From Rhizobium viscosum (lineage in GTDB: Bacteria; Pseudomonadota; Alphaproteobacteria; Rhizobiales; Rhizobiaceae): a DNA stretch of 64,000 nt. The DNA lies in the NCBI RefSeq assembly GCF_014873945.1, contig NZ_JADBEC010000001.1, forward strand, positions 3,179,001 to 3,243,000, read 5' to 3'. The notes beneath the pieces were generated by a model. That model had not been told where the DNA came from, made no database searches, and was given only the letters and a program-made list of their open reading frames with translations. Below, piece by piece: positions 8,184 through 16,203 of this stretch (the first letter of the stretch is position 1; each line of letters opens with the position of its first letter). The position numbers and the translations under genes were made by a program.

Positions 8184-9020
8184 TCAGATGGCGGCGGCGA
8201 TTTCCATGGCGAGCTGGCCGAGCGTGGCTTCAGCGGAGGGGCCTGCCAATACGTAGGAAGTGCCCGCATTGTGCCAGGTCACAAGGCCGATCTCGTCGCG
8301 GATCGTTTCCTTGAAATCTTCCGTTTCTGGCGGCTGCGCATCCTTGCGGAAGCAGATCGAGATGATATCGCCATCGGTGTTGGAATAGACGAGCTGGCCG
8401 ACAGGGCGGTTGTCTCCAAGGATCACGCGCGCGCCCTGAAAGGTCCAGGATTCGGCCGATAGATCCGGCACGCGGAACGGCACGCCGATTGCAGTCGTCA
8501 GCCAGGAGGAAATTTCCTCGGACTGCGAGGCCGGCACCTCGACGAGGTGACGCGGCTGGCGAACGAGAAGCCGCTGAAAGGCGGTGACGTCGCCCAGCCA
8601 GTCATTGGTGTTGATCTGAGCGGCTGCGACCGGAGTGGCGTCATCCGTATCAGGCGTATTGCCGATGAAATAGCCGATGCCACCGCCGACGACGAAGAGA
8701 ATGAGGGCTGCGGCAAGTGCCTGGCGGCCGTTCGGCGCGAGCTTCAGCTGCGGGCGCGTGTTGCGCTGGGCGATCGGCGTCTTCGGTGGCTGCGTGCTCT
8801 TGATCGAGCGAACAAGCGCCAGCGGGACAGGTTCCTTCAGCATGTCGTCCAGCTTGCGACGGCCGAAATCGACGCCGTGGCGGAGCTTGTCGTAGATTTT
8901 GCGGGCGTTTTCATCTGTTGCCAGCCTGCTTTCCAGCTCCAGCTTCTGTTCCGGTGTGGTTTCGCCGTCGAGGAGGGCGGCGAGCTGGGCTTCAAGCGGC
9001 TGTTTTTTGAAATCGAGCAA
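8184..9020 (-). CDS. Anti-sigma factor, single-pass membrane protein
   Basis: 278 residues directly after the ECF sigma gene (5-bp gap). The start appears to be TTG at 9020, with AGG about 11 bases before it; the next Met is residue 59. Residues 1-60 resemble an anti-sigma N-terminal domain (LAALLDGETTPEQKLELESRL), though no zinc-binding HxxxCxxC is present. One membrane span lies near 100-121 (ALAAALILFVVGGGIGYFIG). A periplasmic domain of about 155 residues follows, with FRVPDL and ISICFRKD. It should hold the neighbouring sigma factor at the membrane until an envelope signal releases it. The signal is unknown. Confidence 0.85.
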   Translation of the reverse strand: MLDFKKQPLEAQLAALLDGETTPEQKLELESRLATDENARKIYDKLRHGVDFGRRKLDDMLKEPVPLALVRSIKSTQPPKTPIAQRNTRPQLKLAPNGRQALAAALILFVVGGGIGYFIGNTPDTDDATPVAAAQINTNDWLGDVTAFQRLLVRQPRHLVEVPASQSEEISSWLTTAIGVPFRVPDLSAESWTFQGARVILGDNRPVGQLVYSNTDGDIISICFRKDAQPPETEDFKETIRDEIGLVTWHNAGTSYVLAGPSAEATLGQLAMEIAAAI

Positions 9021-9025
9021 ATCAG

Positions 9026-9538
9026 TCAGTACCTATGAACGGGCGGATTGTGACCGGACAATGCGGCGAAATGGAGTCGTGCGGTCGCAAGCTGGCCGGC
9101 AATGCTGCCGATTGCAATGCCCATGATTTCGGCTGCCTGCTGATAGCTGTGGCCTTCCACGTCGATCAGCACGAAAATGCTGGCCACGCCCTCCGGCATT
9201 TCCGCGAGCATGCGGTGCAGGGCGTCAGTATCGACGGCGGCTGTACGGTCGCGAATGGCATCGCGGATATCGGTTACATTGCCCCGTGCGACCGGACGCG
9301 GTTTGCGCTTGCGGCTGTCATCGGCCCATTGCTGGCGGGCAAGTGTATAGATCCAGCTTTCCAGCCGGCCTTCGCCATTCCACTGATGCCCTTTGGAAAT
9401 TGCGCGCAGACAGACCGCCTGGACCAGCTCATCGGCCGCAGCCGTCTCTCCCGCGAGCGTGATGGCAAAGCGGCGAAGGCGGGGCAGAAGGCCGACGAGA
9501 TCACGCCGGATATCGGTGGTGGTGGCGGGTTGGCGCAT
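9026..9538 (-). CDS. ECF-type RNA polymerase sigma factor
   Basis: 170 residues from the ATG at 9538 (GGAAAG upstream). Region 2 is recognisable (RRFAITLAGETAAADELVQAV, then GRLESWIYTLARQQWADDSR) and region 4 follows (EMPEGVASIFVLIDVEGHSY, QQAAEIMGIAIGSIAGQLAT). The usual GTVxSRLxRAR of the region 4 recognition helix reads GSIAGQLATAR here, which is unusual. The gene is cotranscribed with the anti-sigma gene downstream. I found no convincing GGAAC/CGTT autoregulatory promoter upstream, where a strong GC hairpin (9598-9631) lies instead. Confidence 0.9.
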   Translation of the reverse strand: MRQPATTTDIRRDLVGLLPRLRRFAITLAGETAAADELVQAVCLRAISKGHQWNGEGRLESWIYTLARQQWADDSRKRKPRPVARGNVTDIRDAIRDRTAAVDTDALHRMLAEMPEGVASIFVLIDVEGHSYQQAAEIMGIAIGSIAGQLATARLHFAALSGHNPPVHRY

Positions 9539-9597
9539 TGTCTTTCCAAGAAGCATTCACATCGGCCGGCATTCAACTGGCTTTGCATTCGGGCCGG

Positions 9598-9631
9598 CTT
9601 CGCGTACGGGCCTTGCCCGGCGGGCGCGAAG
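9598..9631. other. GC-rich hairpin between the TPR gene and the ECF sigma gene
   Basis: Arms CTTCGCG (9598-9604) and CGCGAAG (9625-9631), with GGGC/GCCC pairing inside. No T run. It sits in the 220-bp gap between two minus-strand genes and could be a processing or termination signal for the TPR gene or part of the sigma gene 5' UTR. Nothing else is seen in this gap. Confidence 0.4.
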
Positions 9632-9757
9632 CCATCGTATCTACCCCGGCCATGCAGGCGGCTTTATGAAACAAGTCGCCTGTATTTCGCAAGCGCGGGG
9701 GTGAATTCATCCATCCCATCCCAAGAGATTTCCGCACCATACCCCGCGGAGCTTGCC

Positions 9758-10318
9758 TCAATATGTCCTGTAGCCGTTCAGGCTCTGCAGCAGAGCGCGA
9801 TAGGCCCAGGTATTTTCGCCGCCGCGATCACGGATCTCGACGAGCTGCACGCGGGCGCCCTGGAGGTCGCCCTGTTCGGCAAGCGCCATACCCATGTAGG
9901 AGCGGGCGAGGATGTAATTCTCATCCTGTTGCAGCGCCTTCTTGTAGTAGGACATGCCGAGCTCCATGCGGCCAGCCTTGCGGTTGGCATAGCCGAGATA
10001 ATTCAGGATGCGCGGATCGTTCTGGTTCTGCGCGAGGTTCAGCACCGTGATAGCGTTCTCGTACTGGCCGGTATAGGCAAATTCCCGGGCAAAGTTGTAG
10101 AGGTCGTCATCGTTGAAGCTCTGCTTCTTCGGATCAACGCATTCCTTCTTCTTGGCATCCCACACCTTGCCCTTGGTGCAGGTCTTGGTCGTTTGGGTCT
10201 TCTGCGGCGGCGAGGTGTCATCGTTCCCGCCACCGACCGCAAAGGCGGATGTGGCGAGACCGAAAGCAAAGACGGAAACAAGCGAAAGTCTGCACAGGCG
10301 ATGAAGAGAAGCAGTCAT
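9758..10318 (-). CDS. Secreted tetratricopeptide-repeat protein
   Basis: 186 residues with a Sec signal peptide (residues 1-27, VSVFAFGLATSAFAVGG, cleavage after AFA). A short linker holds two cysteines (TCTKGKVWDAKKKECVD) that could form a disulfide. Then TPR-like helices follow from about 70 to 175 (FAREFAYTGQYENAITVLN; DPRILNYLGYANRKAGRMEL; ALAEQGDLQGARVQLVEI). It is probably a periplasmic scaffold or interaction protein; no partner is named by its neighbours. It lies upstream of the ECF sigma gene on the same strand, 220 bp away. Confidence 0.85.
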   Translation of the reverse strand: MTASLHRLCRLSLVSVFAFGLATSAFAVGGGNDDTSPPQKTQTTKTCTKGKVWDAKKKECVDPKKQSFNDDDLYNFAREFAYTGQYENAITVLNLAQNQNDPRILNYLGYANRKAGRMELGMSYYKKALQQDENYILARSYMGMALAEQGDLQGARVQLVEIRDRGGENTWAYRALLQSLNGYRTY

Positions 10319-10454
10319 CGGGCGTACTCCGTTTTGAAGCGCTGCGGTTGTTGAATTGTACGCCGACGCTTAAAAATACCAAGAGCCCCGGCGGTCTTTA
10401 TTGCCTATGCTGCGACATTGGTGACCGATCTTCACAGGTTGGTTCAACAGCTGC

Positions 10455-10468
10455 CGGAATCGATTCCG
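10455..10468. repeat. 14-bp perfect palindrome CGGAATCGATTCCG
   Basis: Self-complementary over 14 bp and containing both GAATC and GATTC. It shares its core with 841-865 and, like it, lies just past a gene end. It adjoins a hairpin (AAAGTGC 10480-10486 with GCACTTT 10497-10503) that covers the metallophosphoesterase stop codon. Confidence 0.55.
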
Positions 10469-10477
10469 CAATCGCCT

Positions 10478-11386
10478 TTAAAGTGCGAAAATATCTGCAC
10501 TTTCCGGCATCATGCCATCGGCCGTATCGTTGATGCTGAAGCGCTCGCCCTTCACCTCCCAGGCGCCCGGGGAGCCGGAAATGGAGAAGAGATTATAGGC
10601 GGCGCGCGGCTTGATGCCGCCCGGTCCCTGCGAGGCCGACGCTATGCCGACGACAGGTACCGGGCCTGTCTGTCCGCGCAGCCAGTAAAGCGTGTTGAGA
10701 TGGGTATGGCCGTGCAGCACGAGCTCTGCGCCGCCGGTGGAAACGACGGCGGCAAAACGGCGGATGCCGATCATGCGCTTGTAGAAAGAGGTCGCGCCGC
10801 GGATCGGCGGATGGTGGATCATGACCACACGGAACAGACCGGCCTCGCCGGCAGCGCGCAGCATGTTGACCGTATCGCGCGCCTGGCGCGCGCCGAAAAA
10901 GCCGGAGGCCGCGAAGGGCGGAGTTGCGACGGCGGTCGAGCAGCCGACGATCGCCACCTTGTCGCGGATGCGAAGGTAAGGGAATATGTGCCGGTCTTCT
11001 TCCCATTGCGGCGGAGCGAGGTCGCCGCGCACATAGTCGTACCAGGCGCGCATCGACTTCTCATAGGCGCCCGGCACATAGGCATCGTGGTTACCAGGGA
11101 CGACCGATGTTGCGGCGGGATCGCCGAGTTCGCGCAGCCAGGCTGCCGCGCTCCGGATCTCGATACCGCTTGCGAGGTTGACGAGGTCGCCGGTCACTGC
11201 CAGATGGTCTGCCTTGTGGGAGCGGATATCGTCCAGCAGCAGATCGAGCGTGCTGCCGAAAAGATGCTTGCGCCGGTTGCGGTGCCAGTTCACAAAGCCC
11301 GTAATACGTTTTGAGAAAAGTTCGTGAATGGAAAGGCGGGGCAGGGGTCCGAGATGGACGTCGGAGATATGCGCGAGCTTGAACAT
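10478..11386 (-). CDS. Calcineurin-like metallophosphoesterase
   Basis: 302 residues from MFKLAHISDVHLG. All five family metal motifs are in order: DxH (ISDVHLG, residues 7-13), GD (VTGDLVN), GNHD (VPGNHDAY), H (IHHPPIRG) and GHxH (LHGHTHLN). The enzyme binds two metals and hydrolyses phosphomono- or diesters. The arrangement resembles cytosolic phosphodiesterases of the Icc/CpdA class, but the extra segments (FVNWHRNRRKHLFG) make the substrate uncertain. It stands alone on the minus strand, divergent from a NUDIX gene. Confidence 0.9.
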   Translation of the reverse strand: MFKLAHISDVHLGPLPRLSIHELFSKRITGFVNWHRNRRKHLFGSTLDLLLDDIRSHKADHLAVTGDLVNLASGIEIRSAAAWLRELGDPAATSVVPGNHDAYVPGAYEKSMRAWYDYVRGDLAPPQWEEDRHIFPYLRIRDKVAIVGCSTAVATPPFAASGFFGARQARDTVNMLRAAGEAGLFRVVMIHHPPIRGATSFYKRMIGIRRFAAVVSTGGAELVLHGHTHLNTLYWLRGQTGPVPVVGIASASQGPGGIKPRAAYNLFSISGSPGAWEVKGERFSINDTADGMMPESADIFAL

Positions 11387-11442
11387 GCAACGACACATAG
11401 ACCAGCTTATTTACAATTCAAACACATCCCCGCGATGAGAAT

Positions 11443-11934
11443 ATGAAAGAGCCCATGGCAGACAAACAAACATGGCCCCTTCACATGAAAGTGTTGGTGC
11501 GATTGCTGCACGTGTATTTTTCCGTCGCGCGCGGCATGACGATGGGGGTGCGTGCAGCCTGTTTCGACGAGCAGGGGCGCCTCTTTCTCGTTCGTCACGG
11601 CTATACAGGCGGATGGCATATGCCAGGCGGCGGGCTGGAACGAAACGAGACGGCAGAAGAGGCGCTCATCAAGGAGTTGCGGGAGGAAGGCAACCTCAGG
11701 ATCGTGGGCAAGCCGCAGCTCTTCCACGTCTATTTCAACACCAATATCACCCGGCGCGATCATGTGGTCTTCTACCGAGCTACCGTGGAACAGACCGCGC
11801 CGCGACTGCCGGACTGGGAAATTGCCGAGAGCGGCTTTTTCGAAATCGACAAGCTGCCGGCGGAGACGACTGAAGCGACGTATAGGAGGCTTGCCGAACT
11901 CCGCGGCGAGGCGGAGCCGGCGCATTACTGGTGA
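11443..11934 (+). CDS. NUDIX hydrolase
   Basis: 163 residues. The NUDIX box is complete: GGGLERNETAEEALIKELRE followed by EGN, with the glutamates that bind Mg in RELREEG form. The WHMPGGG motif precedes it. The N-terminus (LVRLLHVYFSVARGMTMGVRAACFD) is a short amphipathic lead into the fold. Substrates are nucleoside-diphosphate-linked compounds, but nothing narrows the choice. Start may be the ATG at 11443 or, with AAAGAG just ahead, the ATG at 11455. Confidence 0.88.
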   Translation: MKEPMADKQTWPLHMKVLVRLLHVYFSVARGMTMGVRAACFDEQGRLFLVRHGYTGGWHMPGGGLERNETAEEALIKELREEGNLRIVGKPQLFHVYFNTNITRRDHVVFYRATVEQTAPRLPDWEIAESGFFEIDKLPAETTEATYRRLAELRGEAEPAHYW

Positions 11935-11937
11935 AGC

Positions 11938-12927
11938 TCAGGCTGCGGCTGCGAGCTTGTCGCGGCCATGCGGCCGGTCGAGATCGAGCGCCGGACCTGA
12001 TGGCACGATGCCGGTCGGGTTGATGGTCTTGTGGCTCCGGTAATAGTGCTCCTTGATGTGGCGCAGGTTTACCGTCTCGGCGACACCGGGGGTCTGATAG
12101 AGGTCACGCAGATAGCCCGGCAGGTTGCGGTAGTCCTCGACGCGGCGGATATTGCATTTGAAGTGGCCGACATAAACGGGATCGAAACGCACGAGCGTCG
12201 TGAAGAGGCGCCAGTCGGCCTCGGTCTGGCGATCGCCGAAAAGGTAACGGCCCTTGCCAAGGCGCTCATCGAGCTTGTCCAGCGTTTCGAAGAGTTTGAC
12301 GACATTTTCCTCGTAAGCTGCTTGTGTGGTGGCAAAGCCTGACTTGTAGACGCCGTTATTGACGGTGTCATAGACTACGTCGTTCAGCGCATCGATATCT
12401 GCCCGCAGGTCTTCCGGGTAATAATCCGCTGTTGAGTCCGTCAGGTGATTGAAGGCGCTGTTGAACATGCGGATGATTTCGGCCGACTCGTTGTTGACGA
12501 TCGTGCCGGTTTGCTTGTCCCAGAGAACAGGGACAGTGACGCGGCCGGAATAGTGCGGATCGGCCTTCACGTAGATTTCCCAGAGCGCCTTGGAGCCGAA
12601 AAGGTGGTCGCCGGTGGCGCCATTGCCGACTTTGAACTCCCAGCCATTTTCCACCATCAGCGGATCGACGACCGAAACGGAAATCAGGTCTTCGAGCTTC
12701 TTGAGCTTGCGGAAGATCAGCGTGCGATGCGCCCAGGGACAGGCGAGGGAAACATAGAGATGATAGCGACCCGCTTCTGCCTTGAAGCCGCCTTTGCCGC
12801 TGGGGCCGGCCTCTCCATCGGCGGTGATCCAGTTGCGGAACTGCGAGGGCTGACGCTTGAAATGGCCCTTCGTTTCCTTCGTGTCGTACCAGACGTCATG
12901 CCAGACGCCGTCCACCAGCATGCCCAT
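11938..12927 (-). CDS. yqjG: Glutathionyl-hydroquinone reductase (Xi-class GST)
   Basis: 329 residues from the ATG at 12927 (AGAGGT upstream). The catalytic cysteine lies in YVSLACPWAHRTLIF, the signature of the YqjG/ECM4/PcpF group, which removes glutathione from glutathionyl-hydroquinones. The C-terminal all-helical GST domain contains YLFGDRQTEADWRLFTTLVR, also conserved in the group. It protects against quinones, matching the quinone oxidoreductase 4 kb away in theme but not in operon. Stops of this gene and the NUDIX gene are three bases apart, convergent. Confidence 0.93.
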   Translation of the reverse strand: MGMLVDGVWHDVWYDTKETKGHFKRQPSQFRNWITADGEAGPSGKGGFKAEAGRYHLYVSLACPWAHRTLIFRKLKKLEDLISVSVVDPLMVENGWEFKVGNGATGDHLFGSKALWEIYVKADPHYSGRVTVPVLWDKQTGTIVNNESAEIIRMFNSAFNHLTDSTADYYPEDLRADIDALNDVVYDTVNNGVYKSGFATTQAAYEENVVKLFETLDKLDERLGKGRYLFGDRQTEADWRLFTTLVRFDPVYVGHFKCNIRRVEDYRNLPGYLRDLYQTPGVAETVNLRHIKEHYYRSHKTINPTGIVPSGPALDLDRPHGRDKLAAAA

Positions 12928-13015
12928 GTTTTCTACCTCTGAAATTGGTTGTTGCAGCATAGATATTGCGGTGCGCTGCTTTTTGCAGGTCGGCAAAGAT
13001 TGAACACTGCGTCTT

Positions 13016-13034
13016 GGTCACCCAATTCTTGACC
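13016..13034. promoter_or_regulatory. Inverted repeat GGTCA-N9-TGACC
   Basis: GGTCA (13016-13020) and TGACC (13030-13034) form a perfect inverted pair in the 277-bp region between the divergent yqjG and GNAT genes. Flanking T/A pairs extend it to TTGGTCA and TGACCgAA. It could be a regulator site. The rest of this gap holds a second small hairpin near 13146-13163 and no gene. Confidence 0.35.
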
Positions 13035-13204
13035 GAATTTTTGCAATGGACGACAGAAATTTTTCCTGCTATCCGCCTTCCTCACAAATTTTGGAATCCT
13101 GCTTGATGTCTATTCTCAGAGGCCTGCGACGACGCTGATGCTCCCGAACGCCTGAGGGCGTGTTCGCGAACCCATATATCTGCGTCTATCCGGTCTCTGT
13201 TCCC

Positions 13205-13714
13205 ATGCTCATGTACAAGCACGATCTCGTCTACCTCACTGAGGACGCGTCTCACGACGCCGCTATCGAACTCATCAACGAAGAAGCCTTCGGCCCCGGC
13301 CGGCACACACGCGCTGCTGCCCGTATTCGCGAGCAGGGACCTCATGACCTGTCGCTCTCCTTCATCTGCGCCGATGACGGCGAGACGATTGCTTCGGTGC
13401 GGATGACGCCGGTTCTGGCCGGAACGGTGAAAGGCCATCTCTTGGGACCGCTTGCCGTGCGGCCGTCGCACAAGAGCAAGGGTATCGGCCGGGAACTGGT
13501 ACGCATCGCAGTCGAGGCCGCCAAACGCAGGGGTTCGGAAGCCATCATCCTCGTCGGTGATCCGCCGTATTACGGCCCGCTCGGCTTCGAGAAGGTCGCC
13601 TATGGCGCATTGACTTTTCCCGGTCCCGTCGATCCGAGCCGTGTGCTCGTCGTCCCGATCGCTGAAGACACGCATGCGCGGCTGAAGGGTACGATCGCCT
13701 GGCGGCATAGTTAG
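13205..13714 (+). CDS. GNAT-family N-acetyltransferase (YhbS-like)
   Basis: Read from the ATG at 13205 the product has 169 residues; the in-frame frame extends to 13160 and another ATG lies at 13211, and no start has a convincing ribosome-binding site. The acetyl-CoA loop is in LAVRPSHKSKGIGRELVRIA (motif A, RxxGxG form), followed by AIILVGDPPYYGPLGFEKV, typical of YhbS-type acetyltransferases. The acceptor is unknown. The last four bases overlap the convergent GNAT gene. Confidence 0.88.
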   Translation: MLMYKHDLVYLTEDASHDAAIELINEEAFGPGRHTRAAARIREQGPHDLSLSFICADDGETIASVRMTPVLAGTVKGHLLGPLAVRPSHKSKGIGRELVRIAVEAAKRRGSEAIILVGDPPYYGPLGFEKVAYGALTFPGPVDPSRVLVVPIAEDTHARLKGTIAWRHS

Positions 13715-14127
13715 AGCATCTTCTTGAGAAACGTCCGCGTCCTGCCCTCGGGAAAATCCGGCAGTTCGCCAAAGATCTCATAGCCCTGGCGCTGGTATGC
13801 GCCGAGCGCGTGCGGGTTGAACGTATCGATCCAGGCGCCTCGGCAGCCCCGGGCGACGGCTTCCTCTTCAGCCTTCGCAAGAATCTTGCCGGCCATGCCA
13901 CTGCCGCGCAGTGTATCGGGGATGTAGAGCATCTGGACGAAGAGCCAGCCCCAGGCGGTGTAGCCGGACAGGCCGCCCGAGACTTTGCCATCGGTATCCC
14001 GGATGAAAACGGCAAGCGTCTGCCGTTCGGACGGACCTACATCCTCGGTATTGAAGGCCGAAAGGCCATCAGTGATGACGGCGAGCTCTTCCGGTGAAGG
14101 GGCGGCGGTGAGCTCGAATTCCGGCAT
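13711..14127 (-). CDS. GNAT-family N-acetyltransferase, last gene of the MoxR operon
   Basis: 138 residues. Motif A reads LRGSGMAGKILAKAEEEA and is followed by WIDTFNPHALGAYQRQGYEI, a typical GNAT beta5-helix-beta6 end. The start codon is two bases from the stop of the large membrane protein upstream, so translation is probably coupled. Whether the acetyltransferase acts with the MoxR/BatA-like proteins or is a passenger cannot be told from sequence. Its stop overlaps that of the convergent YhbS-like gene. Confidence 0.88.
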   Translation of the reverse strand: MPEFELTAAPSPEELAVITDGLSAFNTEDVGPSERQTLAVFIRDTDGKVSGGLSGYTAWGWLFVQMLYIPDTLRGSGMAGKILAKAEEEAVARGCRGAWIDTFNPHALGAYQRQGYEIFGELPDFPEGRTRTFLKKML

Positions 14128-14129
14128 CG

Positions 14130-16202
14130 TTATCGTCCTTCACGCCACCACATGGCGCCAAAGGCGAGAAGCAGAATTCCAACACCTGCAAAACCCGCAA
14201 AGAGCGGCAAGGTATTGATGCCCTTCAGCACGGTCTCATTGGTCATGCGGATCGCCATGCGATCATTGTCTGCCACGCGCACTTGGCCGCGCACCGGCAG
14301 GATCGGCGGGACAGTGATGGTGCCGGCATTGTTGACGACGCGTGTGACGAGACCGCGGCTCTTATCGGTGATTGGTTTCAGCGCAGCGGTTGTCGAAATC
14401 ATCGCCTTGAATTCCGGCGCATCGACGGCGCCGACATGGGCGAGCGTGGTCAGATCGCCATTGCGGATTTCGAAAAGGCCAATTTCGTCCATGCGCCTTT
14501 CAGCCTTGTAGAGGCCGGGCTCCGTCTGCGTCAGCGGCAGGTTCTCGGTCTTGCCCGAGGGGTAGCGCACGACCGCGTCTCCGGGGGCATCGCCAATCGT
14601 CTGGCGGGTGATTTCCAGCGTGCGGCCGGAGGTGCGTGCCGTCAGGGCCTCTTCCTCCAGTGCCGGTTCCTTCATCAGCCAGTGGGCGATGCGGCGATAG
14701 AGCGAGACATGCGGGCCGCCGCCTTCGAAGCCGCGCGCCCAGAGCCAGCCCTGATCGGAAAGCAGCATGGCGACGCGGCCCTGGCCGGCACGGTTAAGAA
14801 CCAGCAGCGGATGGTTGTCGGCGCCGACCATGACGGTCTGTCCCTGTGGCCGCTCGACATCGACGCTGCGGAACCAGCGGCCCCAATGCGGCGGCTCATC
14901 GCCGGAACCGTCAAGCCCACGCGTGACGGGATGCTTGCGGCCTTGTTCGGAAAGACGGGGATAGAAGGCTTGCTCGATCATCCGTCCGGTCGGCTCTGCC
15001 GGCAGCACGGAGGCAAGCGGTGTCATCGCGATCGACTCCGGGCTTGCGTGCTCAGGACCGGCGGCAATCAGCAATGCGCCGCCATTCTCCACATATTGCG
15101 CGATGTTGTCGTAATAGAGCATCGGCAGCACATTGGCGCGATCCTGATAGCGGTCGAAGATGATCAGATCGAAGTCCTTGATCTTGTCGACGAAGAGCTC
15201 TCGGGTCGGGAATGCAATCAGCGACAGCTCGTTGATCGGCGTGCCGTCCTGCTTTTCCGGTGGGCGCAGGATGGTGAAATGCACGAGATCGACTGACGCG
15301 TCGGACTTCAGGAGATTGCGCCAGGCGCGCTCGCCGGCATGCGGTTCGCCCGAGACCAGGAGAACGCGCAGGTTCTGGCGGATGCCATCGATGATGTGCA
15401 CGGCACGGTTATTGGCATCCGTCACCTCGCCGGGAATGCTGGCGACCGAGAATTCCAGCACATTCGGGCCGCCGCGGGTCACCTTGAAGGAGAAGGGCGT
15501 ATCCTGACCGGGCGTCGCCTGCAGGGTGGCGATCTCGTCGCCGTTGAGGCGCACCGTCACATTCGCCGTACCGCCGGGGCTCGGACCGTCGTCGAAGACG
15601 CGCATAACGAGTTGTTGCTCCTCGTTGACGATGCCGAAGCGGGGCGCCTTGATAACCTCGATGCGGCGGTCGAACTCGTTTGGCTTGCCGGTGATGAGGC
15701 CATGGATCGGCGCATCGAAGCCGAGCGCCTGATTGACGCCGGGCACATCATGCACTTCGCCATCCGTCAGCATGATCGCGCCACCCACGCGCGAGGGCGG
15801 CACATCGGCGATCGAAGCTGACAGGGCCTCGAAGAGGCGCGTCGAGGGCACGTCGGAATTGCGGTCCTCGTTCACGTCGACGAAGCGGGGCTCGATCTGC
15901 GGAAAGCGGGCGAGCTGGGTTTTCAACGACGCCAGCGCATCATCCGTCATCTTCATGCGGTCGGCCGTCTGCTGGCTCTGGCTGCGGTCGACGATAACGG
16001 GGACAATGGTCGAAAGCGGATCACGGTCTTCCTGCAGCAGTACCGGGTTGGCAAGTGCTGCCAGCAGGGCGAGGGCCGCGAGTGTGCGGATCCATGCGCC
16101 GCGTATGCCGCGCCAGATCGCGAATACGGCGATCAGGAGGACGATGCCAGTCAGTACCGCTAAAAAAGGCCAGGGCAGGAAGGGCGAATAATCGAGTGTC
16201 AT
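14130..16202 (-). CDS. Large membrane protein, VWA/GATase1-like, of the MoxR operon
   Basis: 690 residues. Two membrane spans at about 12-30 and 35-52, a long periplasmic or cytosolic region and a C-terminal span (TLPLFAGFAGVGILLLAFGA) followed by a short basic tail. After the second span comes VPVIVDRSQSQQTADR, which resembles the start of a VWA domain (DxSxS). The middle contains VLLVSGEPHAGERAWRNLLK and ALLIAAGPEHAS, like the glutamine-amidotransferase-like fold found in related proteins. No catalytic triad is evident. It lies one base downstream of the DUF4159 gene. Function is unknown. Confidence 0.75.
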   Translation of the reverse strand: MTLDYSPFLPWPFLAVLTGIVLLIAVFAIWRGIRGAWIRTLAALALLAALANPVLLQEDRDPLSTIVPVIVDRSQSQQTADRMKMTDDALASLKTQLARFPQIEPRFVDVNEDRNSDVPSTRLFEALSASIADVPPSRVGGAIMLTDGEVHDVPGVNQALGFDAPIHGLITGKPNEFDRRIEVIKAPRFGIVNEEQQLVMRVFDDGPSPGGTANVTVRLNGDEIATLQATPGQDTPFSFKVTRGGPNVLEFSVASIPGEVTDANNRAVHIIDGIRQNLRVLLVSGEPHAGERAWRNLLKSDASVDLVHFTILRPPEKQDGTPINELSLIAFPTRELFVDKIKDFDLIIFDRYQDRANVLPMLYYDNIAQYVENGGALLIAAGPEHASPESIAMTPLASVLPAEPTGRMIEQAFYPRLSEQGRKHPVTRGLDGSGDEPPHWGRWFRSVDVERPQGQTVMVGADNHPLLVLNRAGQGRVAMLLSDQGWLWARGFEGGGPHVSLYRRIAHWLMKEPALEEEALTARTSGRTLEITRQTIGDAPGDAVVRYPSGKTENLPLTQTEPGLYKAERRMDEIGLFEIRNGDLTTLAHVGAVDAPEFKAMISTTAALKPITDKSRGLVTRVVNNAGTITVPPILPVRGQVRVADNDRMAIRMTNETVLKGINTLPLFAGFAGVGILLLAFGAMWWREGR

Positions 16203-16203
16203 A

